DNA of 64,000 nucleotides from Methylobacterium sp. E-066 (lineage in GTDB: Bacteria; Pseudomonadota; Alphaproteobacteria; Rhizobiales; Beijerinckiaceae). The stretch lies in assembly GCF_022829635.1 (NCBI RefSeq), contig NZ_JAKSYO010000050.1, positions 51,031 to 115,030 on the forward strand, given 5' to 3'. The notes beneath the pieces were generated by a model. It was not told the origin of the DNA. It searched no databases and was given only the letters and a program-made list of their open reading frames with translations. The first letter of the stretch is position 1; each line of letters starts with the position of its first letter. The translations under genes were made by a program, and so were the position numbers. Positions 33,998 through 42,160 of the stretch are shown one piece after another.

Positions 33998-34237
33998 TCA
34001 ACGTTCGGAATCGTCCGCCCGGTCCGCGTCGAGCTGCTGCAGCAGCTCCGCCAGCCTCGGATCCAGCGCCTCGTCGATCACCGGATCATAGAGCGCCTGC
34101 AGCTGGCGGCCGAGCCGCATCCGCGTCTGCGCGTCGAGGACCGGAGCGCCGCTCGCGACCGGGAACACCCGCAGGGCCGTGGGAGCAGTCCCGGGCGCGG
34201 ATCTCGGGGCGGCGCGCTGATGATCGGGATATGGCAT
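33998..34237 (-). CDS. nepR: NepR-type anti-sigma factor
   Basis: A 79-residue protein whose last half (39-70, MRLGRQLQALYDPVIDEALD then PRLAELLQQLD) is the NepR core, the two-helix segment that binds the sigma factor EcfG and is displaced by phosphorylated PhyR. The N-terminal half is Pro/Ala-rich and probably disordered. EALDP replaces the more usual EPVPD in the hinge. ATG 34237 gives this compact protein. It is convergent with the EcfG-like gene. No PhyR or cognate kinase gene is present in the window. Confidence 0.75.
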   Translation of the reverse strand: MPYPDHQRAAPRSAPGTAPTALRVFPVASGAPVLDAQTRMRLGRQLQALYDPVIDEALDPRLAELLQQLDADRADDSER

Positions 34238-34292
34238 TCCGCCTACATCGGCCTGAAGCGGCGCGACGGCAACCACCCGGCGCCACGAAGTC

Positions 34293-34580
34293 TCAGGCAT
34301 CGTCCTCGGGCGCGAACACTTCGCCCTTCTCGGCGAGCACGGTGTCGGCCTCGTCGCGGGCCAGCTCATCCGCGTCGGCGCGGCCCAGGGCTCGCGCCAG
34401 CGCGCCTTCCCAATCCGGCGGCAGAGGGGTGCCCTGCGCGGACAGAATCTCGGCGGTGCGGCCGCGGAGCCGCGCCCAGGCCTGTCCATCCAGGCGGGCG
34501 ACGTCGCTGCCGAGGCCGAGCTCGGCGGCAGCCCGTGTCGCGGTCGCAATCCAGTCGGGCGGGGCAGGGAGTTCGGTCAT
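34293..34580 (-). CDS. Small hypothetical protein
   Basis: A 95-residue acidic protein (starts MTELPAPPDWIATATRAAAE, ends EVFAPEDDA) predicted to be helical with no signal or membrane segment. It lies 55 bases upstream of nepR on the same strand and so may be co-transcribed. No family recognised. ATG 34580 was chosen as the first start before sequence that reads as coding. Confidence 0.55.
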   Translation of the reverse strand: MTELPAPPDWIATATRAAAELGLGSDVARLDGQAWARLRGRTAEILSAQGTPLPPDWEGALARALGRADADELARDEADTVLAEKGEVFAPEDDA

Positions 34581-34635
34581 GGCGGCCTCGCGCGGGGTCT
34601 CGATCGTCCCTGACATAGCGCGCGCGTCGCAGAGG

Positions 34636-35193
34636 TCAGCGCAGCCCGTAGCGGGCGATCTCCTCCGGGACCAGCGCAGCCGCGTCCTGGCGCGCCAGGA
34701 TCGCGTCGATGGCGATCGGGCGATCGTCCCAGGCATCGACGCCGACATCGCAGGAGCGGCTGGTATCGGGCAGCCAGCCATGGCTGTGGCCGTAGAGATG
34801 GCGGGTCTCCCGCCACAGGCCGGGCCAGGCCCGATGCGCGTAATGCGACAGGAACAGGCGGTGCTCCCGGCCCTGCGCGTCCGGGACCGAGATCCGGGCG
34901 CTCTCCGTGGGCGGCTCGGCCCAGGGCAGGTCGAGCACGCGGTTCGAATCGTGGTTGCCGCGCACCAAGCGCTTGATGCCGTTGAGCTCTGCGAACAGGG
35001 TCGCGCAATGCTCCCGGCTCGCCCCCGCGGCGAAGTCGCCGAGATGCCAGACCGAATCCTCTGGCCCGACCACGGCGTTCCAGGCAGCGACGAGCGCCGC
35101 GTCATGCGCTTCCAGGCTGCCGTAGCGCGCCCCGCGATGGCGCAGGATGTGCGGGTCGCCGAAATGCGTGTCCGCCGTGAAGAAGATCGCCAT
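34636..35193 (-). CDS. Calcineurin-like metallophosphoesterase
   Basis: A 185-residue enzyme with the metallophosphoesterase blocks: FFTADTHFGD (D-x-H, ~4-13), VWHLGDFA (GD-x), VRGNHDS (GNHD), LSHYAH and YGHSHGW (GHSH). All metal ligands are present. The small group of phosphoesterases with the order THFGD...GNHD...HYAH is widespread and acts on unknown phosphoesters. ATG 35193 directly precedes the first strand. It is followed by the 95-residue hypothetical gene and nepR on the same strand. Confidence 0.85.
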   Translation of the reverse strand: MAIFFTADTHFGDPHILRHRGARYGSLEAHDAALVAAWNAVVGPEDSVWHLGDFAAGASREHCATLFAELNGIKRLVRGNHDSNRVLDLPWAEPPTESARISVPDAQGREHRLFLSHYAHRAWPGLWRETRHLYGHSHGWLPDTSRSCDVGVDAWDDRPIAIDAILARQDAAALVPEEIARYGLR

Positions 35194-35395
35194 GGGGTCG
35201 AATCCGCGAGTCCCGTCCAAACCCACCGTCGCATCCGGCGCCGCTCCGAGGTGGACCGGCACGGGCGCCCGGCAAGGCTTGCGCGGCATCGTGGCCGCTG
35301 GCGGATCGCAGGCGCGGCGGGCGCGCCTGTGACGGCACGGCCTTGAGGCCGCACCCGATTGCCCGGCGAGCGGCTCTCTCCCTATCTTGGCCGCG

Positions 35396-36052
35396 ATGCT
35401 CGACCCCAAAGCCTACGCGCACTTGCTCGACGCCGCCCGCGCGCATCCGCCCCTGGAGGCCGCGATCCGGCAGGCCGGCCCGCTCCGGATCGACCCGCCG
35501 CCGCATGCCTGCGTGGCCGACCGGCTGTTCGTCGAGGTCGTGAACCAGCAGCTCTCCACCCGGGCCGCGGCCGCGATCTGGGCGCGGGTCGAGGCCGCCG
35601 CGGCGGCGGTGGGTTCGAGCCCGCGCGGGCTGTTCGAGGCCGGCGACCCGGCTCTGCTGCGGGCCTGCGGAATCTCGGGCAACAAGGTCCGCGCCCTCCA
35701 GGCGATCGTCGCCGCCGAGGCGGCGGGCCTGCTCGGCCCCGACCTCGCCGGTCTGCCGCATCCTGAGCGCGCCGCGATCCTGTGCGGCATCCGCGGGGTC
35801 GGCCCCTGGACCGCCGACATGATCGGCATCTTCCACTTCCACGACCCCGACATCTGGCCCGAGGGCGACGTGGCGGCGGTGGGCTGCCTGCGCCGCCTCA
35901 CCGGCGGCACCGACACGCGCGCCCTCGCGGCCCCCTTCGCACCGTACCGCTCGATCCTCGCCCGCACCCTGTGGCGCATCAAGGACACCGCCCCGGCCGA
36001 GCCGCCAAGCCTCCCCGCGGGCCGCCTCCGCCCCGCGGCGAAATCCGGGTGA
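35396..36052 (+). CDS. DNA-3-methyladenine glycosylase (AlkA-like)
   Basis: A 218-residue base-excision DNA repair enzyme of the helix-hairpin-helix superfamily: VVNQQLSTRAAAAIWAR (~48-64), ISGNKVRAL, the hairpin IRGVGPWTADMI with the terminal catalytic Asp in the following DPDIWPEGDVA. It removes alkylated bases. ATG 35396 was chosen, as the upstream TTG (35387) is weak. It is divergent from the metallophosphoesterase and ends just before the tRNA gene. Confidence 0.88.
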   Translation: MLDPKAYAHLLDAARAHPPLEAAIRQAGPLRIDPPPHACVADRLFVEVVNQQLSTRAAAAIWARVEAAAAAVGSSPRGLFEAGDPALLRACGISGNKVRALQAIVAAEAAGLLGPDLAGLPHPERAAILCGIRGVGPWTADMIGIFHFHDPDIWPEGDVAAVGCLRRLTGGTDTRALAAPFAPYRSILARTLWRIKDTAPAEPPSLPAGRLRPAAKSG

Positions 36053-36090
36053 CGGACGCGCCCCGATCGGCTATCCGTTCGGAGGGCGCA

Positions 36091-36166
36091 GGGCCTGTAG
36101 CTCAATGGTTAGAGCCGACCGCTCATAACGGTCTGGTTGCAGGTTCGAGTCCTGCCGGGCCCACCA
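36091..36166 (+). tRNA. tRNA with anticodon CAU (likely tRNA-Ile2; could be tRNA-Met)
   Basis: A 76-base cloverleaf with acceptor stem GGGCCTG/CGGGCCC (one G-T pair), D arm GTAGCTCAATGGTTAGAGC, anticodon arm GACCG-CTCATAA-CGGTC, T arm GCAGGTTCGAGTCCTGC and an encoded CCA end. The acceptor and anticodon arms resemble the minor isoleucine tRNA whose CAU is modified to lysidine, but automatic tools often label such genes tRNA-Met. Confidence 0.93.
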
Positions 36167-36601
36167 CCGGTTCTCATGTGTAGAGCGCCTCGTGCCGCCC
36201 CGTCCCGGAACCTACGGGGACAGTTATGGGGACAGAACCGCCTCAAAGCGCAGCTCGCGAAGGTCCTCGCAGGGTGGTCGAAGACGCCGCGGTCGTGCTT
36301 CAAGCAGCCCCGGCGGTCACTATCGACGGCCCCGCCTTGACGCCGTTCACGCGCCCGGTGAGCGATCTCGGCGACATGCCCGAAAGCTGCAGCCTCGTCG
36401 GTTGGTGACCGCCTCGGCCAAGGCCTTCGCGAAGAAGCGGATTTCCGGAGCGCGCTTCCGGTCGGCGTCCCGGTTCCGAGCCAACGGCCTCGCCAGCAGA
36501 ACCGCGTCACCCGAAAGGCAGTGCCGAACTTGCCTGGGGTCTTCTACACTGGATGGGCAAGCTCGGCGGGGGTTGACGATCCCCGCCGAGCGCAGGCCGG
36601 T
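36167..36601. other. Region between tRNA and autotransporter gene
   Basis: About 435 bases. It starts with a short direct repeat (GGGGACAGTTATGGGGACAG) and ends in a hairpin. Open frames exist in all directions but none looks coding. A tRNA end is a common integration site; no integrase or att duplication is visible here. Confidence 0.4.
36561..36591 (-). terminator. Terminator hairpin of the protease autotransporter
   Basis: GCTCGGCGGGG pairs with CCCCGCCGAGC across a 9-base loop, ten bases after the autotransporter stop on the minus strand. No long T-run. Confidence 0.55.
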
Positions 36602-39600
36602 TCAGAACCTGAGGGTGAAGGCGCCCTTGGCGGCGTGGTCCTGGGCGCGGGCGCCGATCTGGCCGGTGTAGGACACGCCCAGGCTCGCGGCCGGGGTGAG
36701 CAGCACCGCCAGGCCGGCCTCGGCCACCAGCGCGTCGCGGTCGATCGGCAGGCCGGCGCTCACGAACCGGGCGCCGGTGCCCCGGAACGCCAGCACCGCG
36801 CTCGGAACGACGTCGCCGAAGCTGCGCCGGTAGCCGGCGAGCGCGTGCACCGACACCGGCAGTGCCGCCTCAGGGTCGAGCTGCGCCTCGGCGCGCAGCC
36901 CCGCGGTGGCGGTCGGCAGCAGGCTGGCGCGGGCCGACCCCGTCAGCGCCGCCGCCCCGCCCTGCTCGGCGAAGCGGTCGCGCCCCAGCGCCACCGCCCC
37001 GGCCCCGACGAACGGCTCCAGCACCGAGCCCGAGCCCAGCGCCACCCGGTAGCCGGCCTCGCCGAAGCCCTGGACGCTGCGGCCGCCGGTGTGGGCATTG
37101 GGCGTGTCGGTCAGCCCCGGGAACGCCACCACCCGGCGCAGCCGCGCCGGCTCGTCGGCGGCCAGCGCCCCGAACCGCAGAACCGCCGGACCCGCCTCCA
37201 GGCTGCCGTAGACGCCGCCGAACGTGCTCGCCAGCGTCCCAGTCTGGACCTGGCCCGGGCTGGCGAAGCTGGTCTCGACATGGCCGCCGGCGATGCCCAA
37301 TCGTAGCCCGTTGATGCCCAGGGTATCCAGGCGGGCGTCGACGCCCAGGACGAAGCCGGCGCTCTGGCGCGACAGCGCGGCGGCGTTGCCGTCGGCGCGG
37401 ACGTGGCCGAGGCTGCCCAGGCCCTGGCCCCACAGGCCGACCACCCGCGGGTCGAACACCCGCGCCGGCACCGCCACCGGCTCCACCGGCTCCCCGGGCC
37501 GGTCGGCCGCGTAGGTGGCCGGCAGGGCGCCGTAGTCGCGCAGCTCGGAGGCCCCGCCCCAGCGCAGCCGGTCGAGCACCGCCTCGCGGCTGAGCCCGGC
37601 CACGGCGAAAGCGGTCGAGGCCAGGCTGGCATGGGCGTCGCCGGCCATCCCGGCGAACGCCGCCCGGGCCTGGGGCCCCGACAGGGTCGCGACCGCGTCG
37701 TACAGGACCGAGCCCACCGCCCCGGCCTGGACCGCGGTGGCGGCGGCGCGCTGGTTGCGGCTCTGTGCGACCGCGGCGAAGTCGAGATCGTTGCGCGCGA
37801 GCGTCAGGGTCACGGCGCCGGGCTCGTAGCCGAGGAACGGGGTCAGGAACGCGAAGGTGCTGGTGACCCCGTCGAACCGGCCCTGGACCCCGCCGGCGGC
37901 GCTCAGGATGGTGTAGCGGGTGCGCGGGGCCCAGGCGCCGGCGCCGGCCACCGCCTCGACCCGGGCGCCCGCCACCGTGGCGCTGCCGCCGACCGCGACG
38001 AGGTCGGCGCGGCCGTCAGGGGTGGCGTCGACCCGGTAGACCGATCCGGGCGCCAGGGTGAGGCTGCCGGCGACGGTGATCCGACCGAGCACACCCGGGG
38101 CGGCACCGGGGCTGAGCACGCTGCCGGCCCCGAGGCTGAGGCTGCCGAACCAGCCGTCGCCGGTGAGCCGGCTGCCCGAGCCGAACGTGAGCGCGGCGTT
38201 GGGCAGGGCGCCGGTGACCGCGAGTTCGCCGCCCTGCACGCTGACCGGCCCCGAGAAGCTGTTGAGCCCGGACAGCCTCAGGGTGCCGGCGCCGACCTTG
38301 GTCAGGCTGGTCGGGCTGGCGCCGTCGACGATCTGCCCGGCATAGTCGGTCGAGCTGCCGTCGGTGCCGACCGTGAGCCGGCCGTTGCCGAGCGTGGCGC
38401 TGGCGGCGGTGCCGGTGAGCGAGCCGACCGTCAGCGCGGTGCCGCCGAGGTCGAACGCGCCGTCGTTGGTCAGCCGGGTGATGCCGGTGGTGGTGCCGGT
38501 GAGCGCGATCACCGCGCCGGGGGCGTTGCTCACCGGCCCGGCGAGCACGCCCGCGGCCTGGACTAGGCCGGTGTTGCTCAGGCCGCCGGTGAGCGTACCG
38601 GTGGTGACCAGGGTGCCGGCGTTGGCGAGCGGAGCCGAGACCGTGGTGAAGCTGCCGGTGTTGATCAGCGTGCCGCCCGGGGCGTTGAAGCCGTCAGCGG
38701 TGTAGGCGCCGGCATTGACCAGGCGACCGGTGTTGACGAGGTCGTCGACCACGCTGGCCTGGGCGGCGATGGTGAACAGGCCGGCATTGGCGATCGAGCC
38801 GGCGCGCAGCCGGCCGCCGTCGGTGACTGCGACGGTGCCGGTGTTGGTGAGGCCGCCGGCGAGGTCGTAGTGGCCGGAGACGATCAGGCTGGCCTGGGCG
38901 GCGTTGGCGAAGCCGGCATCGGAGGACACCGGCCCGGTGACGGCGACCTGCCCGGCGTTGCGGATCGCGCCGTCGAGGGCGCCGCCGGTGGCGATGAGGC
39001 TGCCGGTGTTGGTGATCCCGCCCGCGATCGTGCCGCTGGTGAGGGTGGTGCCGGCATTGCTCAGCCCGCCGGCGAGCGTCCCGGCGTTGGTCAGGGTGGT
39101 CCCGGCCAGGGTGACGACGGGGGAGACCAGGCTGGCGGTGGCGGTGAGATCGAGCCCGCCGGCGGCCAGGGTGGTCAGGCCGGTGTAGGTATGGGCACCG
39201 GTCAGCGTGAGGGTGCCGGCGCCGCGCTGGATCAGGTCGCCGGGCCCGGAGACGGTGCCCGCGAAGGTGACGGCGTCGGCGCGGTTGAACGCCAGGGTTC
39301 CGGCGTTGGCGACATCGCCGACGAGGCTGCCCGCAGTGCCGCCGTCGCCGACCTGGAGGGTGCCGGCCGCGATGGTGGTGCCGCCGGCATAGGTGTTGGT
39401 GCCGGTGAGCGTGAGGGTGCCGGCGCCGGCTTTGGTCAGGCCGCCGGTGCCGTCCATCGTGCCGCTGAAGGTCGTGGAGGAGCCGTCGCCGCCGGCGGTG
39501 AGGCGGGCGGCGCCCAGGGCGACGCGACCCTGTCCGGCGAGCGACCCGACGGTCTCGCTGTCGGCGAGCGCCAGGGTGGCGCCGGCGCCGATGCGCACGG

Positions 39601-41554
39601 CGCTGCGATCGCCGATGGCCTGACCGCCGATCGCCCGGAGGGTGCCGGCCGCGATCAGGGTGGGGCCGGCATAGGTGTTGGTCCCGGCGAGCGCGAGGGT
39701 GCCGGCGCCGAGCTTGGCCAGGCCGCCGGATCCGGCGAGCGACTGGCGGAGGGTGAAGGTGTTGGCCGGGTCAGCGATGTCGAGCCCGCCACCGCCGTTC
39801 GCCCAGGTGATCGGGCGTGTGGTGGCGGTGAAGCCGGTGCCGGTGATCTGCAGGATGCCGCCGTCGAAGGTCAGCGGGGCGGTGCCAGCGCCGAGGCTGG
39901 CGTCGTGCGACACGGACAGCGTGCCATCGGCGAAGGTGGTGCCGCCGGAATAGCTGTTGGTGCCGGAGAGCGTGAGGGTTCCGGCGCCGAGCTTGATCAG
40001 GCTGCCGCGGGTCGGGATCGACGCGAACGAGGCGACCCGGGTGGTCTCGACCTGGATTTCGGTCTGCGAAACGACGCTGGCTTTGCGGGTCGCCCAGGCT
40101 GCGGCCTCAGCATCGTTCTCCTGTTTGCGCTGGATCAGCGCGTCCTCGGAGATGTCGTTGGACCACGTGTCGGCGGTGCCGGCCGGGAGGTTGGCGGCGA
40201 CGGGCCCGAGGAACTGACCGGGTCCCTTCATGGCCTTGTTCAGGTCGATCACGCCCCAACCCCAGACGGCGTTGGGGGCATTGGGGTTGGCGTCGGGTTT
40301 GCCGTAGACCGCGTTGCGGTGATAGGCGGTGGTGAGAAGGACGTCGCGAGCCTGCGGATTGGTCATGTACGGATAGCGTTGCATGATCACCGCGAGCGCG
40401 CCCGTCGCATGCGGGGCCGCCATCGACGTGCCGTCCACGGATGCGTAGCCAGCGGCTTGTTGGTTCGGATCGACGTGCCATTGCGCGGCGCTCCAGGGAG
40501 CGCCGGACGTATAAGGCGGCGTCGTACTGTAGATGGCGCTGCCAGGCGCAACGACATACCAATACTTTGCGGCGCCCGCTCGATTTGAATAGTATGCAAG
40601 GACGAGATCGGCAGGATTCAAGCTGCCATTGGCGCCTCTCGCGGCGGCGCCGACGGAGACCCAGTTCTTCTCGGTGTCGGGCCTGAAGTAAGGGATATCC
40701 GAGCGAATGTTCGGATTGCTGTAGCCGGTGTTGCCTGCTGCAAACACCTGGATGATATCGTATTGCTTGGCGACTTCGGATAGCGCATCGACGTAACCCA
40801 GCTTGCCGTCGAACTTCGAATAGGCGCTGCGCAAGCTCTGCAGACTGTTGTAATTGTCCCCGAAAGGCGGGTTCCCCCAGGAGGAGTTGATCACGCGTGC
40901 GCCGGCCGCGGCCAAGCTGCCATAGGCGTTCTTGAAGTAGGCGTAGTCGGCGTTCGCTCCGTATTGAGCCTCGTCGGTCGCTTGCGTGTTGGTGACATAG
41001 ACATTGGCGTCGAACGCCACGCCATGCATGCCGACGCCGTTCCGGGAGGCTCCGATCGTGCCGGTGACATGCGTCCCGTGTGGATCGTTGAAGACGGGAT
41101 TGTAGGTGCCCGGAACGGTATAGGAATCGCCTTTCTTGAAGAAGCTCGGTTGCGGAGACCGGTTGCTCGGGCGTCCAGAACCGTCCGTGAAGTAGTATCC
41201 GTCCGAACCGAAGATCCCGGTGATGGTGAGCGGCTTGATGCGGCCGTCGGCGAATTCCGCGTGGGCGCTGTAGACGCCGGAATCGACCACCCCGACAGTG
41301 ATGCCCAGGCCGGTATAGCCGGCTGCGTAGGCATCGGCCGCCCGCATGGCCTCCAGACCCCAATCCGCCCGGTATTCCGGCGTGCGCCAGCTCGCAGGGT
41401 CAGTGCTGGCCAGGCTTTGCGCGAGAGCGTGGTGAGAGACCGAGGCACCTAAAGCCGCGAGTCCAAGGGTCGAGCGACGCAGCGCGGCCCCGATCAATCG
41501 GCGGCGATAAAGTCCGCCGGGGGCAGCGTTGTGGATGTACGCCCGTGTACGCAT
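36602..41554 (-). CDS. Subtilisin-type (S8) serine protease autotransporter
   Basis: A 1,650-residue surface protein. After a long signal region (~1-48), residues ~80-430 form an S8 protease with catalytic Asp (GVVDSGV, D91), His (DPHGTHVTG, H159), oxyanion Asn (FAAGNTG, N275) and Ser (GTSMAAP, S377). Residues ~510-1,180 hold many autotransporter strand repeats of the type LTKAGAGTLTLTGTNTYAGG. The last ~280 residues are the outer-membrane autotransporter barrel, ending in GAFTLRF with the terminal Phe typical of exported barrels. ATG 41554 is used; TTG 41560 is an alternative. The protease domain is lower in GC than the repeats and barrel, suggesting that it was acquired separately. Confidence 0.93.
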   Translation of the reverse strand: MRTRAYIHNAAPGGLYRRRLIGAALRRSTLGLAALGASVSHHALAQSLASTDPASWRTPEYRADWGLEAMRAADAYAAGYTGLGITVGVVDSGVYSAHAEFADGRIKPLTITGIFGSDGYYFTDGSGRPSNRSPQPSFFKKGDSYTVPGTYNPVFNDPHGTHVTGTIGASRNGVGMHGVAFDANVYVTNTQATDEAQYGANADYAYFKNAYGSLAAAGARVINSSWGNPPFGDNYNSLQSLRSAYSKFDGKLGYVDALSEVAKQYDIIQVFAAGNTGYSNPNIRSDIPYFRPDTEKNWVSVGAAARGANGSLNPADLVLAYYSNRAGAAKYWYVVAPGSAIYSTTPPYTSGAPWSAAQWHVDPNQQAAGYASVDGTSMAAPHATGALAVIMQRYPYMTNPQARDVLLTTAYHRNAVYGKPDANPNAPNAVWGWGVIDLNKAMKGPGQFLGPVAANLPAGTADTWSNDISEDALIQRKQENDAEAAAWATRKASVVSQTEIQVETTRVASFASIPTRGSLIKLGAGTLTLSGTNSYSGGTTFADGTLSVSHDASLGAGTAPLTFDGGILQITGTGFTATTRPITWANGGGGLDIADPANTFTLRQSLAGSGGLAKLGAGTLALAGTNTYAGPTLIAAGTLRAIGGQAIGDRSAVRIGAGATLALADSETVGSLAGQGRVALGAARLTAGGDGSSTTFSGTMDGTGGLTKAGAGTLTLTGTNTYAGGTTIAAGTLQVGDGGTAGSLVGDVANAGTLAFNRADAVTFAGTVSGPGDLIQRGAGTLTLTGAHTYTGLTTLAAGGLDLTATASLVSPVVTLAGTTLTNAGTLAGGLSNAGTTLTSGTIAGGITNTGSLIATGGALDGAIRNAGQVAVTGPVSSDAGFANAAQASLIVSGHYDLAGGLTNTGTVAVTDGGRLRAGSIANAGLFTIAAQASVVDDLVNTGRLVNAGAYTADGFNAPGGTLINTGSFTTVSAPLANAGTLVTTGTLTGGLSNTGLVQAAGVLAGPVSNAPGAVIALTGTTTGITRLTNDGAFDLGGTALTVGSLTGTAASATLGNGRLTVGTDGSSTDYAGQIVDGASPTSLTKVGAGTLRLSGLNSFSGPVSVQGGELAVTGALPNAALTFGSGSRLTGDGWFGSLSLGAGSVLSPGAAPGVLGRITVAGSLTLAPGSVYRVDATPDGRADLVAVGGSATVAGARVEAVAGAGAWAPRTRYTILSAAGGVQGRFDGVTSTFAFLTPFLGYEPGAVTLTLARNDLDFAAVAQSRNQRAAATAVQAGAVGSVLYDAVATLSGPQARAAFAGMAGDAHASLASTAFAVAGLSREAVLDRLRWGGASELRDYGALPATYAADRPGEPVEPVAVPARVFDPRVVGLWGQGLGSLGHVRADGNAAALSRQSAGFVLGVDARLDTLGINGLRLGIAGGHVETSFASPGQVQTGTLASTFGGVYGSLEAGPAVLRFGALAADEPARLRRVVAFPGLTDTPNAHTGGRSVQGFGEAGYRVALGSGSVLEPFVGAGAVALGRDRFAEQGGAAALTGSARASLLPTATAGLRAEAQLDPEAALPVSVHALAGYRRSFGDVVPSAVLAFRGTGARFVSAGLPIDRDALVAEAGLAVLLTPAASLGVSYTGQIGARAQDHAAKGAFTLRF
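38100..40030 (-). repeat. Passenger repeat region of the protease autotransporter
   Basis: Several degenerate units encoding G-x-GTLTLSGTNTY-like strands and, further on, units such as LTNTGTV and LSNAGT. The units build a beta-helix stalk between protease and barrel. The DNA is extremely GC-rich and repetitive, so assembly errors here are possible. Confidence 0.7.
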
Positions 41555-42160
41555 CGTCAACTGCTCGATCGCCTGCAGATATGAAAGTAACTCTGTCCTT
41601 CACTGCAGCAGATCGCCGTTGACCATGGCACTGCGTCTGAAGGAGATATGAGACGCAGTAGATTTTGGATCAAAAAATAATGGACGCAAGTGGTAATATG
41701 TCGTCGTATTACATTGATAATTTTGACTTTTATTCATGTCGATGTATAAATATGTACGACCTCCTTGTGGCGCGGCCTCCAAAGATGTCGCCGGCTATAT
41801 TTTTTATGGCACGTTTCTTGCTTCAGATCCTGAAATATACGGCGTGCCGATGGCGCTGCGATGCGCGCGGGAGGAGATGCTTCCTCAGACCCTGTGATTG
41901 AAATGCCACGGCACGCCCACTGGCCGGCATAACGTTGGCGCGCGTTGGGAGCGCGCGACGACTCCCGACACCGAAGCGCGATACGGAATGGCTCGGCGGT
42001 GACGGCGGTTCGTTCGCGGCGGCAGCGCCATGCGGGCCAACGCTGCGGAGGCCGGCGTCATGGACCGAGCGCATCGTCTTGGGCATCGGAACCAGGACGA
42101 TGCGCTAAGTCTTTCGTATTACGTCATATTCTGCCGGAATCTGCCTTTCGGGATAATGCT
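41555..42160. other. Spacer between the two surface-protein genes
   Basis: About 600 bases, AT-rich from 41600 to 41830, with no supported gene. It presumably carries the promoter of the protease autotransporter (minus strand) and the terminator of the GH43 gene, but no clear signal was recognised. Confidence 0.45.

Noticed and set aside
36109..36510. Minus-strand frame with the wording PGRTRTCNQTV
   Set aside because: This is the well-known false translation of a tRNA gene read backwards.
36167..36601. Integrase remnant at the tRNA
   Set aside because: A short direct repeat is present, but no frame shows integrase motifs and no second copy of the tRNA end was seen.
38100..40030. Repeats considered as a CRISPR array
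   Set aside because: Units are degenerate, in frame and encode autotransporter strand repeats; there are no constant repeats with unique spacers and no cas genes.
37403..40588. Plus-strand frames rich in Gly/Ala/Glu opposite the protease autotransporter repeats
   Set aside because: They mirror the GC-rich repeat array on the other strand and have no start context or motif.
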